From Chara braunii (Eukaryota; Streptophyta; Charophyceae; Charales; Characeae), in the NCBI GenBank assembly GCA_003427395.1, contig BFEA01000046.1:3346372-3385790 (forward strand): 39,419 nucleotides of DNA, given 5' to 3'. Below are positions 23,920 through 34,745 of the stretch, piece after piece; position 1 is the stretch's first letter; every line of letters begins with the position of its first letter. Both the position numbers and the translations under genes were made by a program. The notes under the pieces are model-generated. The model made no database searches. It had not been told where the DNA came from and saw nothing but the letters and a program-made list of their open reading frames with translations.

Positions 23920-24480
23920 GGGGGGCAGGTGGGTGGGCGGGTGGGTGGTGGCCAGGGGAAAAAAAGTTCGAGGTCGGGCGGGTAAGCGGGGGGGCGAGTA
24001 CACCAACCCCAGTTGCAACCACCAAGCAAAAAGATTCAAATCCGAGCTATAATAACACAATAATATTGGTGAGGGCACGCAGTGGTCCGAAAAAAAAAAA
24101 AAAAAAAAAAATTATTTCGGACTAGCGAGCAGGCAGGCGCACGCACGAACCCCAACTACAACCACCAATTAGCAAGCTTCAAACCCACGGTACAGTAACA
24201 GTAACATGATAATATTGGTGTGGGTGGATGAGTGAGTGGTGGCCCGGAAATAAGAAAAAAATTGTGACACCCGATTTTATTTTTTTTGTAACAGACTACC
24301 TCCCGCTATCTTTTACTTCCCATCCCCAAAATAAAACATTGACCCTGCACATCAAGTAGTTGGTACCTCAACATCTGCACCTAGGTTCAAACCCCAATTG
24401 TGACCACCAAGTAGCAAGGTTCAAGTCCATACTAACATAATAATATTAGTGTGCGTGCATGCATAAATGGATGGGCATGA
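23920..24480. repeat. Three copies of a ~150-bp repeat
   Basis: The words AACCCCAATTGTGACCACCA, AGCAAGGTTCAA and ATAATATTGGTGTG recur in order at about 24003-24075, 24150-24225 and 24390-24455, each copy with changes. They are followed by GTGGTGGCC-like or GATGGGC-like sequence. A 20-A run lies at 24091-24110 in the first copy. The GGTTCAAACCCC words resemble a tRNA B box, but I find no A box and no cloverleaf. Confidence 0.65.
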
Positions 24481-25204
24481 GGCGAAGGCGACCGAGCAGG
24501 CTGGCAGACACACTTTCCTTTTTTCCCTTTTGCATTTGACTATTCGACTTCCCTTTCTCCCCTCTCACATGCTTTCCCGCTTCCTGTTTCCCCTTTTTTG
24601 CCCCTCGCAATCCTACCACGCTTTTGCAACTGCGTCTGACTTTTCTTTTTCCCTTATGGCGTGCTTTCCCACTTCCCTTTTTTGCCCCTCGCGATCGTGG
24701 CACGCTTTCCGCTTCCCCTCTCTACCCCTTGTGATCTCTGGCACATCAGCTTTGTGAGAGCGCACGCTCTATCACAATGCACGCCCTGACGCAGCACAAC
24801 GCACACGACGCAATATTAAACATGTCAGAGCGCACGCCCTGACACCTCATCGTGAACTTGCTTTCAAATTGGTTTTTTTCCTTCCCGCGTACGGTGCCGT
24901 ATGTGACCACGTTCAAACCCGAATTATGATCGTGTGAACCCTCCACAATCGTGAAAATCCCTGACATTCTCTGGAGCTTTCTCCTATCGCTGACACCTTC
25001 CGACATTCCGTAGAGCTCTCTCCGACCATTGTCGCTCTCTGAAGCTCCCTCCAACCTCCTGCACATTCAGACAATTTTTTCGGCCACTCGGACTATTCAG
25101 ATGTCCACCAAAGCTGCCACCAGGTGTCGACATAGTAAAGCGTCTAAGGACGAATCCTGATCGGCAAATCCACGAGCGAATGACAATGGGTTGTATTAGA
25201 ACCC
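24481..25204. other. No gene seen; pyrimidine-rich low complexity
   Basis: TTCCCTTTT and GCGATC(G)TGGCACGCTTTCC words recur at 24520-24740. AGAGCGCACGC(C)CT recurs at 24757 and 24820. The 24950-25080 stretch repeats TCTCTGGAGCTTTCTC-like words. None of this looks coding. Confidence 0.5.
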
Positions 25205-25790
25205 GCAATTGATAAAAATTAGGTTGACGCACTACCACTCACACACTGAGTGCGCACGCTCCCAGGGGCACGGATGTACACTGGGGTACAACCGCTCAGC
25301 ACTAGACTTGGGGAGCCACCTGCAAGGGTGCCCACTAGATGCTGATTACCTTACCGTACTTCCTGGGTCCCCGCAACGGTTGAGCGCGTGCCTCCCCTTG
25401 GGGTTGTCGAGGCCATGGGGGGGGAGTGGCTCCGGGAGGGGCAGGCTCAGTTGGCACGTGCGGGAGGAGTGAGGGGGTCACCCCTCGCCTAGCAGGGACC
25501 GTCGCGTCCCTGTAGCACCACGGTGGCTATGGTGCTTACGCCTCCCGGCCGTGGAGCCGCAGGGAGGTGAAGCCCTGAGTGGGTGTTGGGTGACCCCCGG
25601 CGCATCCGCCTGGTAGCGCCGGTCTGGGCGGATACTCCCAGGTGGGTAGCGAGGATTGTGAGTCTCCTCCTTGACAGATCACTGGGTAAGTGGGTGGGCC
25701 CGCTGCACCGTCAGTAGGGCTGACCCCAGCGCGGAAAGCCCTCTGGCGGACATCCTCCCTGGGTCATAACCCCCGACACCTCTACAACCC
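25205..25790. other. GC-rich block with a cluster of perfect stem-loops
   Basis: Composition jumps from AT-rich to strongly GC-rich. Perfect inverted repeats follow one another. They are GAGGGG/CCCCTC (25471-25486, 4-nt loop), CAGGGAC/GTCCCTG (25493-25512, 6-nt loop) and AGCACCA/TGGTGCT (25514-25536, 9-nt loop). The last two are CCTCCC/GGGAGG (25541-25567) and ATCCGCC/GGCGGAT (25604-25633). The block could be the structured 5' region of a non-LTR retroelement or a non-coding RNA. No coding frame is convincing and I do not recognise the family. Confidence 0.55.
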
Positions 25791-25819
25791 CTTTTAAAAA
25801 TCAATAAGTTGTACTAAAT

Positions 25820-26540
25820 AAAACAATGGTAAACGGCAGAAGGCAACATACCTAACACAAAAGACTCCACCAGCCAAAAAGCACTGACTACATCCAGCAA
25901 TAGCCTGAAAAAAGGTGGACAGCCCTCCGAGTTAGCCCACAAGCAGAGCAACACTGAAACTCTTATTCTTCCCAAACCACTCACCTTCGTCACCACTATC
26001 TTTATCACTCAAGGGCCTAGCAGTCCCTATCTACTCTCTACACTCTGGAGTGTATAAACTACCACAATCCCAAAGACCACAAGATCTTCACACAACATTG
26101 GGAGGGTCACTGTTTAAAAGTTAAAAGAACCTCGAAGTCCTCGTTTCTTATATGTGCTCCAAAAGAGCAGCCAATGAGAATGACACCCACAGTAAACACT
26201 CTCTGAGCATCCTCGCCAAGCTATTGTCGCCAGAGTCCAAGCATACATTCATAGAATCTCCACGCGACACTAAAAGCACTACTGCTTAAAACGCCATGGA
26301 AAGACCACCATCTTCCATGTGCTCCAAAAGAGAAGCCTATGGGAGTGACACCCACAGCAAAGACTCTCTGAGCCTCCTCACGACGATACCGTAACCATGA
26401 CTCCAAACGAACATTCCTGCCCAAAAACAATTGTGGCCACCCACAAACATGCCTCCATCTACAGACAGGCCATGCTCTACCGCAGAGCAAAGAATTAGGC
26501 AATGCCATGTACGAATAGAGAGCATCCAACAAATTATCCA
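25820..26540. repeat. Dispersed composite repeat, copy A
   Basis: Starts GGTAAACGGCAGAAGGCAAC and matches 38210-38800 over its length. It has a unique ~300-bp head followed by two units of a 166-bp tandem repeat marked by CTTCCATGTGCTCCAAAAGA (26147 and 26312). On the minus strand each 166-bp unit can encode a related peptide (EEAQRVF, then FSFGAHGR), but lengths and phases vary and I would not call a gene. It lies just left of the 5' LTR. Confidence 0.85.
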
Positions 26541-26731
26541 ACGACAAAAAGGAATAGCTCGTTAGTACGAGCCCGATCCTAGTCGTTCAAATGTGCCAAG
26601 GCGGAGAGCTAGCAAGACCGGAGTGTGTGTTTGTCAACATCCCCGAACTTTCTCTTTCATTCTATCCACATACCATCACAAACAATCTTTAAACATAAAA
26701 AATATTGCAATAAACCGCTCAAATATGCATA

Positions 26732-27726
26732 TGTTGTCGGCCAAGGGGGCCACCCGCAGGCCACAGTTCGACCTCAAGGCCCTGCGTCCGACTATGTGAA
26801 ACAAGGCCCCTGAAACGAGGCTTCAGAGGCCCTGCGCCCTACAGTTGACCGAAGTCAACTGTAAGTCGGAATATTGAGACTCACTAGTCAAAGTCTTCAC
26901 GGACCCAGTCCAGGCCACCAATCAGACACACACACTTGGTTGTACACAAGTATCCAGGCAGCATTTGGTCCAAGTGGGAGTCTGTAACTGTACGCGATCC
27001 AGGCCGTCGACTGTGAGTCACTTTGAGCCTTTGTACGTGGGAGACCAGAGGCTGGTCAACGACATCAACATTAGTTACTGACCCAACCCTTGGGGGTCAA
27101 CATTCAATCTTGCATTTTCTGCTTGATGCTGATATGATGCAGGCTGGACATTGGCCTGAAGTTGGCAAGACGCTGGCATTATGTGACGACGACATGAGGC
27201 TATTGCATTTTCTGGGCGCCAGCTGTCTTCTTGGTTGCTGACATGGCTCATGCCACGCTGTCTTTGGCATTCCTGTTGTGGCGCATGCCATACTGTTTTC
27301 GACAAAAATCGGGGATACGACAAGGAGGGAGATAGGGAACTGTTGGATTGATTGAGTGAGAGAGAGAGAAACTTATTGATCTTGTCGACATTGCGCGTCG
27401 CAGTAACGTATTCATGGACGATCTGTGCGTACATGACACTATGTTGTGATCAATCTCGTCAGACTCGTTATTGGGATATTGTTTGCCGATATGGACGTAG
27501 GGAGATGCCGAAGAAGTGGGATTGAGGGGCATCTATCTACAAGGACATTGATGGATACTTTCTCTTCCAACCTCTAAGTCCATTCTCCCTCCTATCAACT
27601 TCGTCCTATGCTTACGAGATATTGTATTACAGATCACATTTCATGATTATTGGAGATATTTATCAGCGCTTAGTCATCATGTATTTCGACACTTGACGGG
27701 TTTTTCTCCTGACTGGGCTCATTACA
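26732..27726 (+). repeat. 5' LTR
   Basis: Begins TGTTGTCGGCCAAGGGGGC and ends CTCATTACA, so it has TG...CA ends. It aligns along its whole length with 37109-38108. Similarity continues about 25 bp further left with an indel, so the start could be TGCAATA near 26706. It holds an AG-rich microsatellite near 27355-27370 and the word GCTGACATGGC, which is GCTGACGTGGC in the 3' LTR (a G-to-A difference). Confidence 0.92.
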
Positions 27727-27729
27727 ATT

Positions 27730-27747
27730 TGGTATCCTACCTGCTTT
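27730..27747 (+). other. Candidate primer binding site
   Basis: TGGTATCCTACCTGC lies 3 nt after the 5' LTR. The first seven bases agree with the usual initiator-tRNA-Met primer site (TGGTATC...); the rest has diverged or uses another tRNA. The position is right and the match is weak. Confidence 0.5.
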
Positions 27748-28981
27748 GTCGCGATCTCCTGTTGGGTGCTTCAATGCACCAAGGTAAACACGGGGGGTGC
27801 CGAGCGCATTGAATCACGTCTATAGACTCACGCGATTATCATCGCAATCTGGACACTGCCACGAGCGTGCTCGCACTTAGTATGGCAAAGGTGATGACAA
27901 GTATATCTTGGATCTGAAACAACTCGTAGTATGGGATTAGTTTATTAAATTCCTATTTAACTTTATAAATTTATTTATTTTGATTTGATTAGATAATTAA
28001 AAAAAACAAAATATAATAGAAGATAAATAAGATAAGTTAAATACAATGAAAATCTGTAATTGATAAATAACATGGACTTGAAGAAGAAGAAAGCGACATT
28101 GCTGACGTGGCGCATTGTTGCAGAGGTGGCGATCGGTGACCGGCGAGAGCATCGTTGGTTGTGGTGTTGACGTGGCGCTAGACGATCGAGCACAGAGAGA
28201 GAGAGAGAGAAAGAGAGGGTGGGTGGGTGGGGGGGGGAGTTGCTGACGTGGCATTGGGAGCACTGCCTACATGGCATGGCGAGTGGGTGCTGACATGGCA
28301 TCCAAGAATCAATGAGATATTGTTTGACGTGGTACTTACCTGCTAGCATGGCGCTTCGGAACTCCAGCGGTATCTTCAGTCTGACGTGGCATACCAATGA
28401 CGAATGGGCTTGGCGGATAGTGGGTTGTTGACGCAACACACTAGTTGATGGCCTTGGTGGCCATTAACCCTGATGTGGCATACTCCGTGGATGGGCTGGG
28501 TTGGCCAGACTAGGGTGTGACACGTGGAAGTTGGGGTGCGCTGCCATTACCCTAAAGATTGGTGAGGGATTAACACTTGCACTTTGTGCATTTACGGGCG
28601 GTACGACACTAGGTTACGTCGTAGTGCCACTCGCCAGTCCTGGTGCATGACAGGAGTATCTGCAGTGACATAGCGAGAGGTTGTGCAACTGACACATTGA
28701 TTGTTTGTGTTGTTGTTGGCTGACTCTACTAACTGTCTTGGGTTGTTCTGTGGATGCTTGCTACTCACCAACTGTGTTGTTATCTTGATCACACTCGCCG
28801 TGGCTGCAGTACCTGTACACTCTCAGATAGTAACGTCATCACACAGATAAACAACATAATTAAAAATAGATAAATTTGAAGAATCTGAATCCTTATTTAT
28901 TTGCTTGTATTTTTCTTTGCCGTCGAGAAGAAACTGAAGTGAGGCCGTGAAATTTTCTAATTGTCTTCTTAAGTTTATTGT
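27748..28981 (+). promoter_or_regulatory. Leader with repeated TGACGTGGC words
   Basis: A 1.2-kb leader with no coding signal. TGACGTGGC occurs at 28103, 28168, 28244 and 28382. One-base variants lie at 28291 (TGACATGGC), 28325 (TGACGTGGT) and 28471 (TGATGTGGC), and a CACGTG lies near 28521. TGACGTGG-type words with an ACGT core are known plant bZIP binding sites; the role here is inferred only from the clustering. A GA tract (28193-28217) and a G run (about 28230-28238) lie between. 27930-28040 is very AT-rich. Confidence 0.5.
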
Positions 28982-30911
28982 ATGGCAAACTCACTCGTTA
29001 GGATGACTTTCATGTGGAATTGTCTGCGTGTGTCCATTCTGACCTACTTTATTCTTCATTTCTTCTACCCCATCTCCATCAGTCTCTTTGCTGATGAAGA
29101 AGAGGTAGTGATAAAGATCCATGGCCAAATAGAAGAACGACGACAACAAATGTTGAACCGTCTTCATACATTGCTCCAAGAGATGCAAGACGCCGACCTC
29201 GAGATTGGACAACATGTAAGCAGCCTGTTCGGTCTGCGAGCGGCAGAAGACGAATTGAATAAGGTTGAAACTGCTGTCTAAATATTGGAAACCAGTAAAA
29301 GAGTGCAGCAAACAATTGATCGAGCGCGGATGACCCTCGATCATTTTGTTGTTGAGCAATTTGCGAAGATGACAAGTAGGGAAGAGGCCAAAGAAGAAGG
29401 GAAAGTGAAAGCGTCCGAAAGAAAATAAAAATTGATAAAAGAAATCATGAACCACATTATCAGACAACTGCAAACTGCATTGGAAGAAGAATTGGAAAAG
29501 AGAGAAGCCTACCAGAAGAAGAAGAGGGAAAAAGAAGAAAAGGCAAAAAAAGTAAAAGAAATTAGGCAAAAATTTGATGTAGAGGGTTCATAAATCGACT
29601 TGGCATCAGTTCTACAAAACATGATGGCTTACCTCGCCCGCTTAGAAATAAAGATTGACAATGTCACTGTCGAACTGCAGACGGTGACAAGACTCGTAAA
29701 AGGAAAGAACAAAGTGGTGCATGAGGAGGTGACCGAGGGAAAATAATACAAGAAGACTCGTAAAGGAAAGAACAAAGTGGTGCATGAGGAGGAGAACGCG
29801 GGGAAAGAATAGAGGAAGGAACCCCAAGAAAAGTTGATGAAAGATGCCATGAAGTCTCATAAAGAACCTGAGACCTCAAAGAAAGAGGAACCGACACAGG
29901 AGTCGACGAAGAAAGAATCCGGTCCTGCAAAGAAGGAAGTTTGAAAGAAGAAAAAAACGGTTAAGATGAAACTTCCATTCACGTACAGCGGTAAGCGGGG
30001 GGAACAACTGCTATTGTGGATAGCAGAGATACAAACTTACTGCAACACCACTCTTGTTGAGGCCGAAAACCAAGTTGCATTTTCGACCTTCTGTCTTGGT
30101 GAAGTTGTCAAGGAATGAGTCTTGTCTGAAGCCAATGTCGCTGGCTTTGAAGATATAGGTGAGTGGGCCAAAGCCATGACACTCAAGGAGTTTCTCCAAA
30201 AGATCAAGGAGAGATTCCTTGACAAAACGACGGCTGACAAAACCTTTGATGAACTCACTACAATCAGTCAGAAGTGTTGGATAATTGTGGATGCTTTGTC
30301 TTGCGAAGTGGATCGTTTGTTGCAGGTACCCGGTTTGAACCTGCAGGATAACCAAGTCTTTTACATCTACTCTCGCGCATTGCCCGAGCCTATCCGTGGA
30401 TAGCTCATGGCCGAAGAAAAATCCGGTAAGTATAACTATAGACAGTTTCGTGACCTCACGCTCCAGAGGGAGCAAATTACAGCACAGGTGAACGACACCT
30501 ATGCGTTTGTTGTACGAAGTGGACTGTCAGGTGGATTCGGGAACGGCAAGAGGATCTTGTGGAGACAGACACACCCTCGTCGTCTTCGATGACGACACAA
30601 TGGAGAAGTAGTCCCTCGACGAGGCCGAGGGTGCAGCAAACGGTGGTAGTGAGTCTGGGAAGGGTGCTACTGCTATGGTGGCCAATAAGGGTGGCACCAA
30701 TTCAGGTGGACACAAGAAGAAGAGACCACGCTCCTTCCTGGAGCATCTCGACATTGCAACCGGAAGGCCCTGGGATAAAATGAACTTGACACACAAAGAA
30801 TGGCAGGAACGGATGAACAATCGGAAGTGTCTGAAGTGTGGCACTACAAGGCACATTATTGCATGGTGCCCCCTCATCCGTAACCCAAAAGGGAGCGACC
30901 AGTTGGAGTAG
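28982..30911 (+). pseudogene. gag: gag (retrotransposon capsid/nucleocapsid), broken
   Basis: Starts at ATG 28982. The N-terminal part has a hydrophobic stretch (about residues 18-37). A Lys/Glu-rich, coiled-coil-like middle follows (29100-29950) with an in-frame 63-bp duplication (GKGKNKVVHEE-type peptide near 29695 and 29760). Next is a capsid-like segment (29966-30500, including LPFTYSGKRGEQLLLWI and RALPEPIRG), typical of the retrotransposon gag domain. A CCHC zinc knuckle, CLKCGTTRHIIAWC at 30828-30869, ends the protein, with perfect C-x2-C-x4-H-x4-C spacing. At least seven in-frame stops break the frame, most explainable as CAA, CAG or CGA to stop. The frame also shifts near 30540-30600. 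Native product: virus-like particle shell and RNA binding. Confidence 0.88.
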
Positions 30912-31560
30912 CATTTGCCTTTACTGAGTTTGAGGATTCAGGAAAAGGTAAGGCGCCTGGAACCCCTTTCAACCCCCCAACTCGCATAGAAGAGGATGAC
31001 TCTTCTTCGGTCGATCGCTCAGAACACCTTGAGACTCTTTTGTATGTTGTCTCTCTGGGCGATACCTTTGACGAACTCGGTGATGAACTGATTGCTTTGA
31101 GAAGTTCGTGGTCTAAGAAAGCGAAGTCTAAGGGTGAACTGATGATTGCTAACATTAAGATTGCACATACACTAGTAAGTGCTTTATTAGATTATTGGTC
31201 AACGAGATCCTTCATTTTATAAAAGGTAATTAAGAAATTGCATCTGGGAATGAGAGCGCGGAACCTTCCGCAACCTATCAAGTTTATGCTTGCAGATAAA
31301 AACACGATCACTGTCTCTCAATATGTTAGTTGTTTTTTTTCGAACGAAAGAAGGAAAATGAATACTACATGAAGTGACCTTCCTCGAAGAGAAAAACCTA
31401 CCCTTTAACTTGATTCTTGGAATGGATTGGCACGAGGAGGCCGACCCATAAATCAAATTCAAAGATAAGATTGTTAATCCGAAGGATAAAAAATCCAACT
31501 TGAAACCAATCAAACTATTTCATAAATCTTGTTTTGACTCGTCATTGTCTTTTTGTTGCA
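30912..31560 (+). pseudogene. pol: pol: aspartic protease region, active site altered
   Basis: The frame around 31040-31440 carries a retropepsin-like signature. LLDYWSTRSFI at about 31184-31216 sits where the family has an Asp-Ser-Gly-Thr/Ser-type motif: Asp (31190-31192) is kept, but the next two residues are Tyr-Trp. Downstream, FNLILGMDWHEEADP (about 31400-31447) is the usual conserved ILGMDW segment. Stops follow SFIL and ADP, both compatible with CAA to TAA. In a working element this enzyme cleaves Gag-Pol. Here the altered motif and stops make activity very unlikely. Confidence 0.8.
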
Positions 31561-32605
31561 CGAGTCTTCTTGCTTTTCGAAGTATAGCCACGAAAAAAAG
31601 TTGGCCCATGACGTAATGATGGTACTCGTAAAACGAGTCGGTAAGTGTTATTCGTCATATCCTCGTTCTATAGAAAAAATTCTAAATGAATTTAAGGACT
31701 TGCAAATTGAACCAGCGGGGATAACTGAACATGCTATTAAACACACTATTGAATTCGTTCCTGGAAGAAAAATTCCCAAAGGACCCATCTATTGAATGTC
31801 TCATAGGAAATTAGAAAAATTAAAGAAAAAACTTCAAGAACTTACAGAAAAAGGATGAATTTGACCAACTCCTCTCTCTATGGTGCTCCTGTTTTATTCG
31901 TGCTAAAAAAGGAAGGAGAACTTATACTATGTATTGATTACCGAGAACTGAATTTTGTCACTGTGAAAAACGTGGAACGTCTTCCTCGCATCGACGATTT
32001 GCTTGATTAGTTCCAGGGATGTGAGTATTTCAGTAAGATTGATCTGAAGTCAGGATACCACCAGATCGAGGTGACACCTGAAGATCAACACAAGACTGCC
32101 TTCCGAACCAAGTATGTGGTTATGCCTTTCAGATTTACCAATGCACCTGCTATTTTTCAAAGGTCTATGAATGAATTATTTCGTCAATGGCTGAATCGGT
32201 TCGTAGTAGTGTATCTCGATGATATCCTCGTGTATAGTAAAACACTTGAGAAACATGAGAAACACTTGCGAAGGATTCTACAGAAGTTGCGAGAATGAAA
32301 CTACAAACTTAACCCTAAAAAATATAAGTTTGCTTAATTTGAGGTGTTATACCTTGGACACATAGTGAACGAAGAAGGATCAAGGCCTGAAGAGAAGAGA
32401 ATCACAACAATTAGGGATTAGCCAAGACCTAAGACTGCCACTAGACTAAGATCTTTTCTAGGACTTGCTAGTTACTACAAGAAGTTTGTAAGGAACTTCT
32501 CATTGATAACTGCGTCTATGAGAAGACTCTTGAAGAAAGAAAAACCTTGGTTATGGGATAAAGATTACGAGTCTGGATATAAAAAGTTAAAGCATGTGTT
32601 AACTC
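31561..32605 (+). pseudogene. pol: pol: reverse transcriptase, broken
   Basis: Family motifs appear in order: [14 protein letters not shown] and CIDYRELN (about 31884-31950), DLKSGYHQIEV (about 32041-32073), MPFRFTNAPAIFQRSMNELF (about 32120-32180), catalytic YLDDILVYSKT (YLDD at 32212-32223), YLGHIVNEEGS (about 32350) and FLGLASYYKKFV (about 32455-32490). The catalytic Asp pair is intact. A one-base frameshift lies near 31875. Stops occur at several sites, including TAG before FQGCEYFSK and in place of a conserved Trp near 32420. The domain is cut off after KKLKHVLT by the 2.1-kb insertion. Its job is copying the element RNA into DNA. Confidence 0.93.
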
Positions 32606-34745
32606 TTTTTCTTTCTAGAAAGAAAAAAAAAAAGGTTTTTTATTTTTTTTTATTTTTTTTTATTTTTTGGAGAGACGATGCTCCAATTTATTCGTGGGAA
32701 GCAACACGGCTGGGAACCGGACCCAACGTCCCTTATCAGAATACAAAAAAGAGCTACCGTGGCCATTACCCGGCTTCGGCTAAGAACGATTGAGGAAAAA
32801 AGAAAACTCAGAACCTTCAGAAAATGTATGTCAACAAGCCTCCCAACCACGAATCAGATAGGTGAAACCTATTCAGTCCACCTGCGACCACCACCTGCAT
32901 GGCTGTTTTTAGCACGAACCGAAGCTCTTCCATGCCTCATGCTCCCATCAGGCTAGGTTATAGAGTTGCACCACCTTGCTCTAGCGCCGGCCAGCATTGC
33001 TTCAGTTACAAAACCCGATGACCATTGAGACTGGCCCCGCAAACAGCCCCCCAGATCTCTCTACCAGGCCTCACGCCCCCACTAAGCTAGGTCACAGAGT
33101 TGTGCCACCTGGCTTCGGCTCCGACCAGCGTCGCTCCAACATCCTTTATCGAGGGCCACCGAATTTTCAACCACCCTACGCAGGATCAAAGATGACTTGC
33201 CAGATTTCACATATTCCTACAACGTCCTCGAGAGGCGAACCAAATGAAATGACTGAAAATAAAAAAATTGATGGACTGGAAGATTAAAAATCTTCAAAAG
33301 AAAAACACCCCTCCATTCCCCTACCCCCTCAGCCCTATACTGCCCCCACCGAGGCGAGCATCCCGCTCTCCCTCGGCCCCAATATAGGACCAACCCCCTC
33401 CACCCCTGTCCCCGAGGACACGCAGTTCCCTCCTAAAACATGCCCTCGCCACCCCTTGCTCGTTTCTGCCTTTGCTGAGGACGATGTTGACCCCTCCCAC
33501 CACCCCAGCCCTAAAAACAGGATAAACCCCCAACTCCGCTTCTACCCTCTTCGAGACATTCACCCCTCTTCTTGTGAATCCCCTGCAGGATAGCGCTCCC
33601 TATCCACCCCACTCTCCCAATTCTACCCCTGTAAAATAATCGATCCAACCCTCAGGAATAAGCTCGGAATTTTCTCTTGAAAATGACCCGTTAAGGAGGG
33701 CGCAAGGCAACAGTAAAGCTTATTACAATTATTCTCCTTCCCCTTGTACCCAATAAACAAATGATAACTCCCACCAATTTAAGAGCAGGAAGTAATTATC
33801 GGAAAAAACTGTCAGAATTTACGCTATGATAGTAACATTCAGAAACACTCAGGATTTATTAAAGGGTATAGTCAAGGAACAAAACTGCGTAATTATCGTG
33901 ATGATTCCTACAGATATGCTAACGATTCAGAATAGATGATGTTAAAGTGAAACTAAGACCAAACTAAGATTGTAATTGAAGAGATTGAACTCCCTTGAAA
34001 AACGTTTTGAATATAACCCAAATCGTAGAGATTGAACTTACCTTGGAAAATAGCTGCGAGTATAACCCCGATCGTAATTATCGAATTGTCATAGAATTTA
34101 ACATCACTAGCGATTACCCCAACTAGAGTTATCGAACAAGAACAGTAGTTATACATCCATACGAAAATACAAGATCAACTCGTCGGAGCAAAACGTCGTT
34201 GAAGTCCCTTCCGGATGCCCGCGCTTGAACGATCTTCCTCCTCCCACTCCACGTGAGAACGCGTTCCTCCCTTCCGCCCGCGACTCCCAACCAACCGCCT
34301 CAACACTGCGCAAGAACAGAGAAACAAGGCCTCAACTATGGCCAAAGTCTCATGGAAATCACCCTTCTTCCAGCGACAGTCTCCCCTTCGCCAGTGTGCC
34401 GACTGTGACACCAGTTGGACAAAGTGCAGAGCCGAAGACAACTTTCCTAATTGGCAAAACTGGAAGATCACCCAAGCGAAGGCTTACACATTGATGGCCA
34501 ATCAAGATACACTCCACGCACTAAGCGATAGCATCCCCAACCACCATCACCCTTATGCTTACGTGAGATCGCCCGAAACCGCGCCAGCAGACATGAAAAC
34601 GACAAAGCACCGTGGATGTGCGACGAAAACCGCACCAGCAAACATGAAAACGATGAAGCACTGCAGGCGCGCGATGGACCGGGCCGATGACAGGGTGGGA
34701 GGCGCGACGCTCCCGGTCGCGCCGCGCCAAAGCATGTGTTAACTC
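32589..34745 (-). mobile_element. 2.1-kb retroposon-like insertion in pol with 17-bp direct repeats
   Basis: The 17-bp sequence AAAGCATGTGTTAACTC occurs at 32589-32605 and again at 34729-34745. Removing one copy and the DNA between joins the RT end to the RNase H start (HVLT). The left end is T-rich (about 32606-32665), which is a poly(A) tail on the minus strand. The right end is GC-rich with a ~45-bp tandem duplication (ACCGCGCCAGCAGACATGAA near 34578, ACCGCACCAGCAAACATGAA near 34628). A tail at one end with a long target duplication is what target-primed reverse transcription leaves. No RT is encoded, so it is non-autonomous or unrelated sequence carried along. Inside are duplications at about 32925/33059 (134-bp offset) and 33975/34028. 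Confidence 0.8.
32997..33593 (+). other. Long open stretch with one stop inside the insertion (Pro-rich)
   Basis: A plus-strand frame runs from 32997 to 33593 interrupted only by TAA at 33285-33287. The second half is Pro/Ser/Thr-rich (for example HPSIPLPPQPYTAPTEAS). This strand is opposite to the poly(A)-inferred orientation of the insert. C-rich DNA gives Pro-rich open frames easily, so coding is doubtful; no family recognised. Confidence 0.25.

Noticed and set aside
24382-24440. GGTTCAAACCCC words like a tRNA B box, suggesting a SINE or tRNA
   Set aside because: No A box at the right distance, no cloverleaf and no poly(A) or oligo-T end; only the repeat itself is supported.
26701-26731. 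Alternative LTR start at TGCAATA (26706 and 37089)
   Set aside because: Similarity does extend there, but with an indel and without matching target duplications; TGT at 26732 and 37109 gives TG...CA ends and a 4-of-5 duplication. It is kept as an uncertainty.
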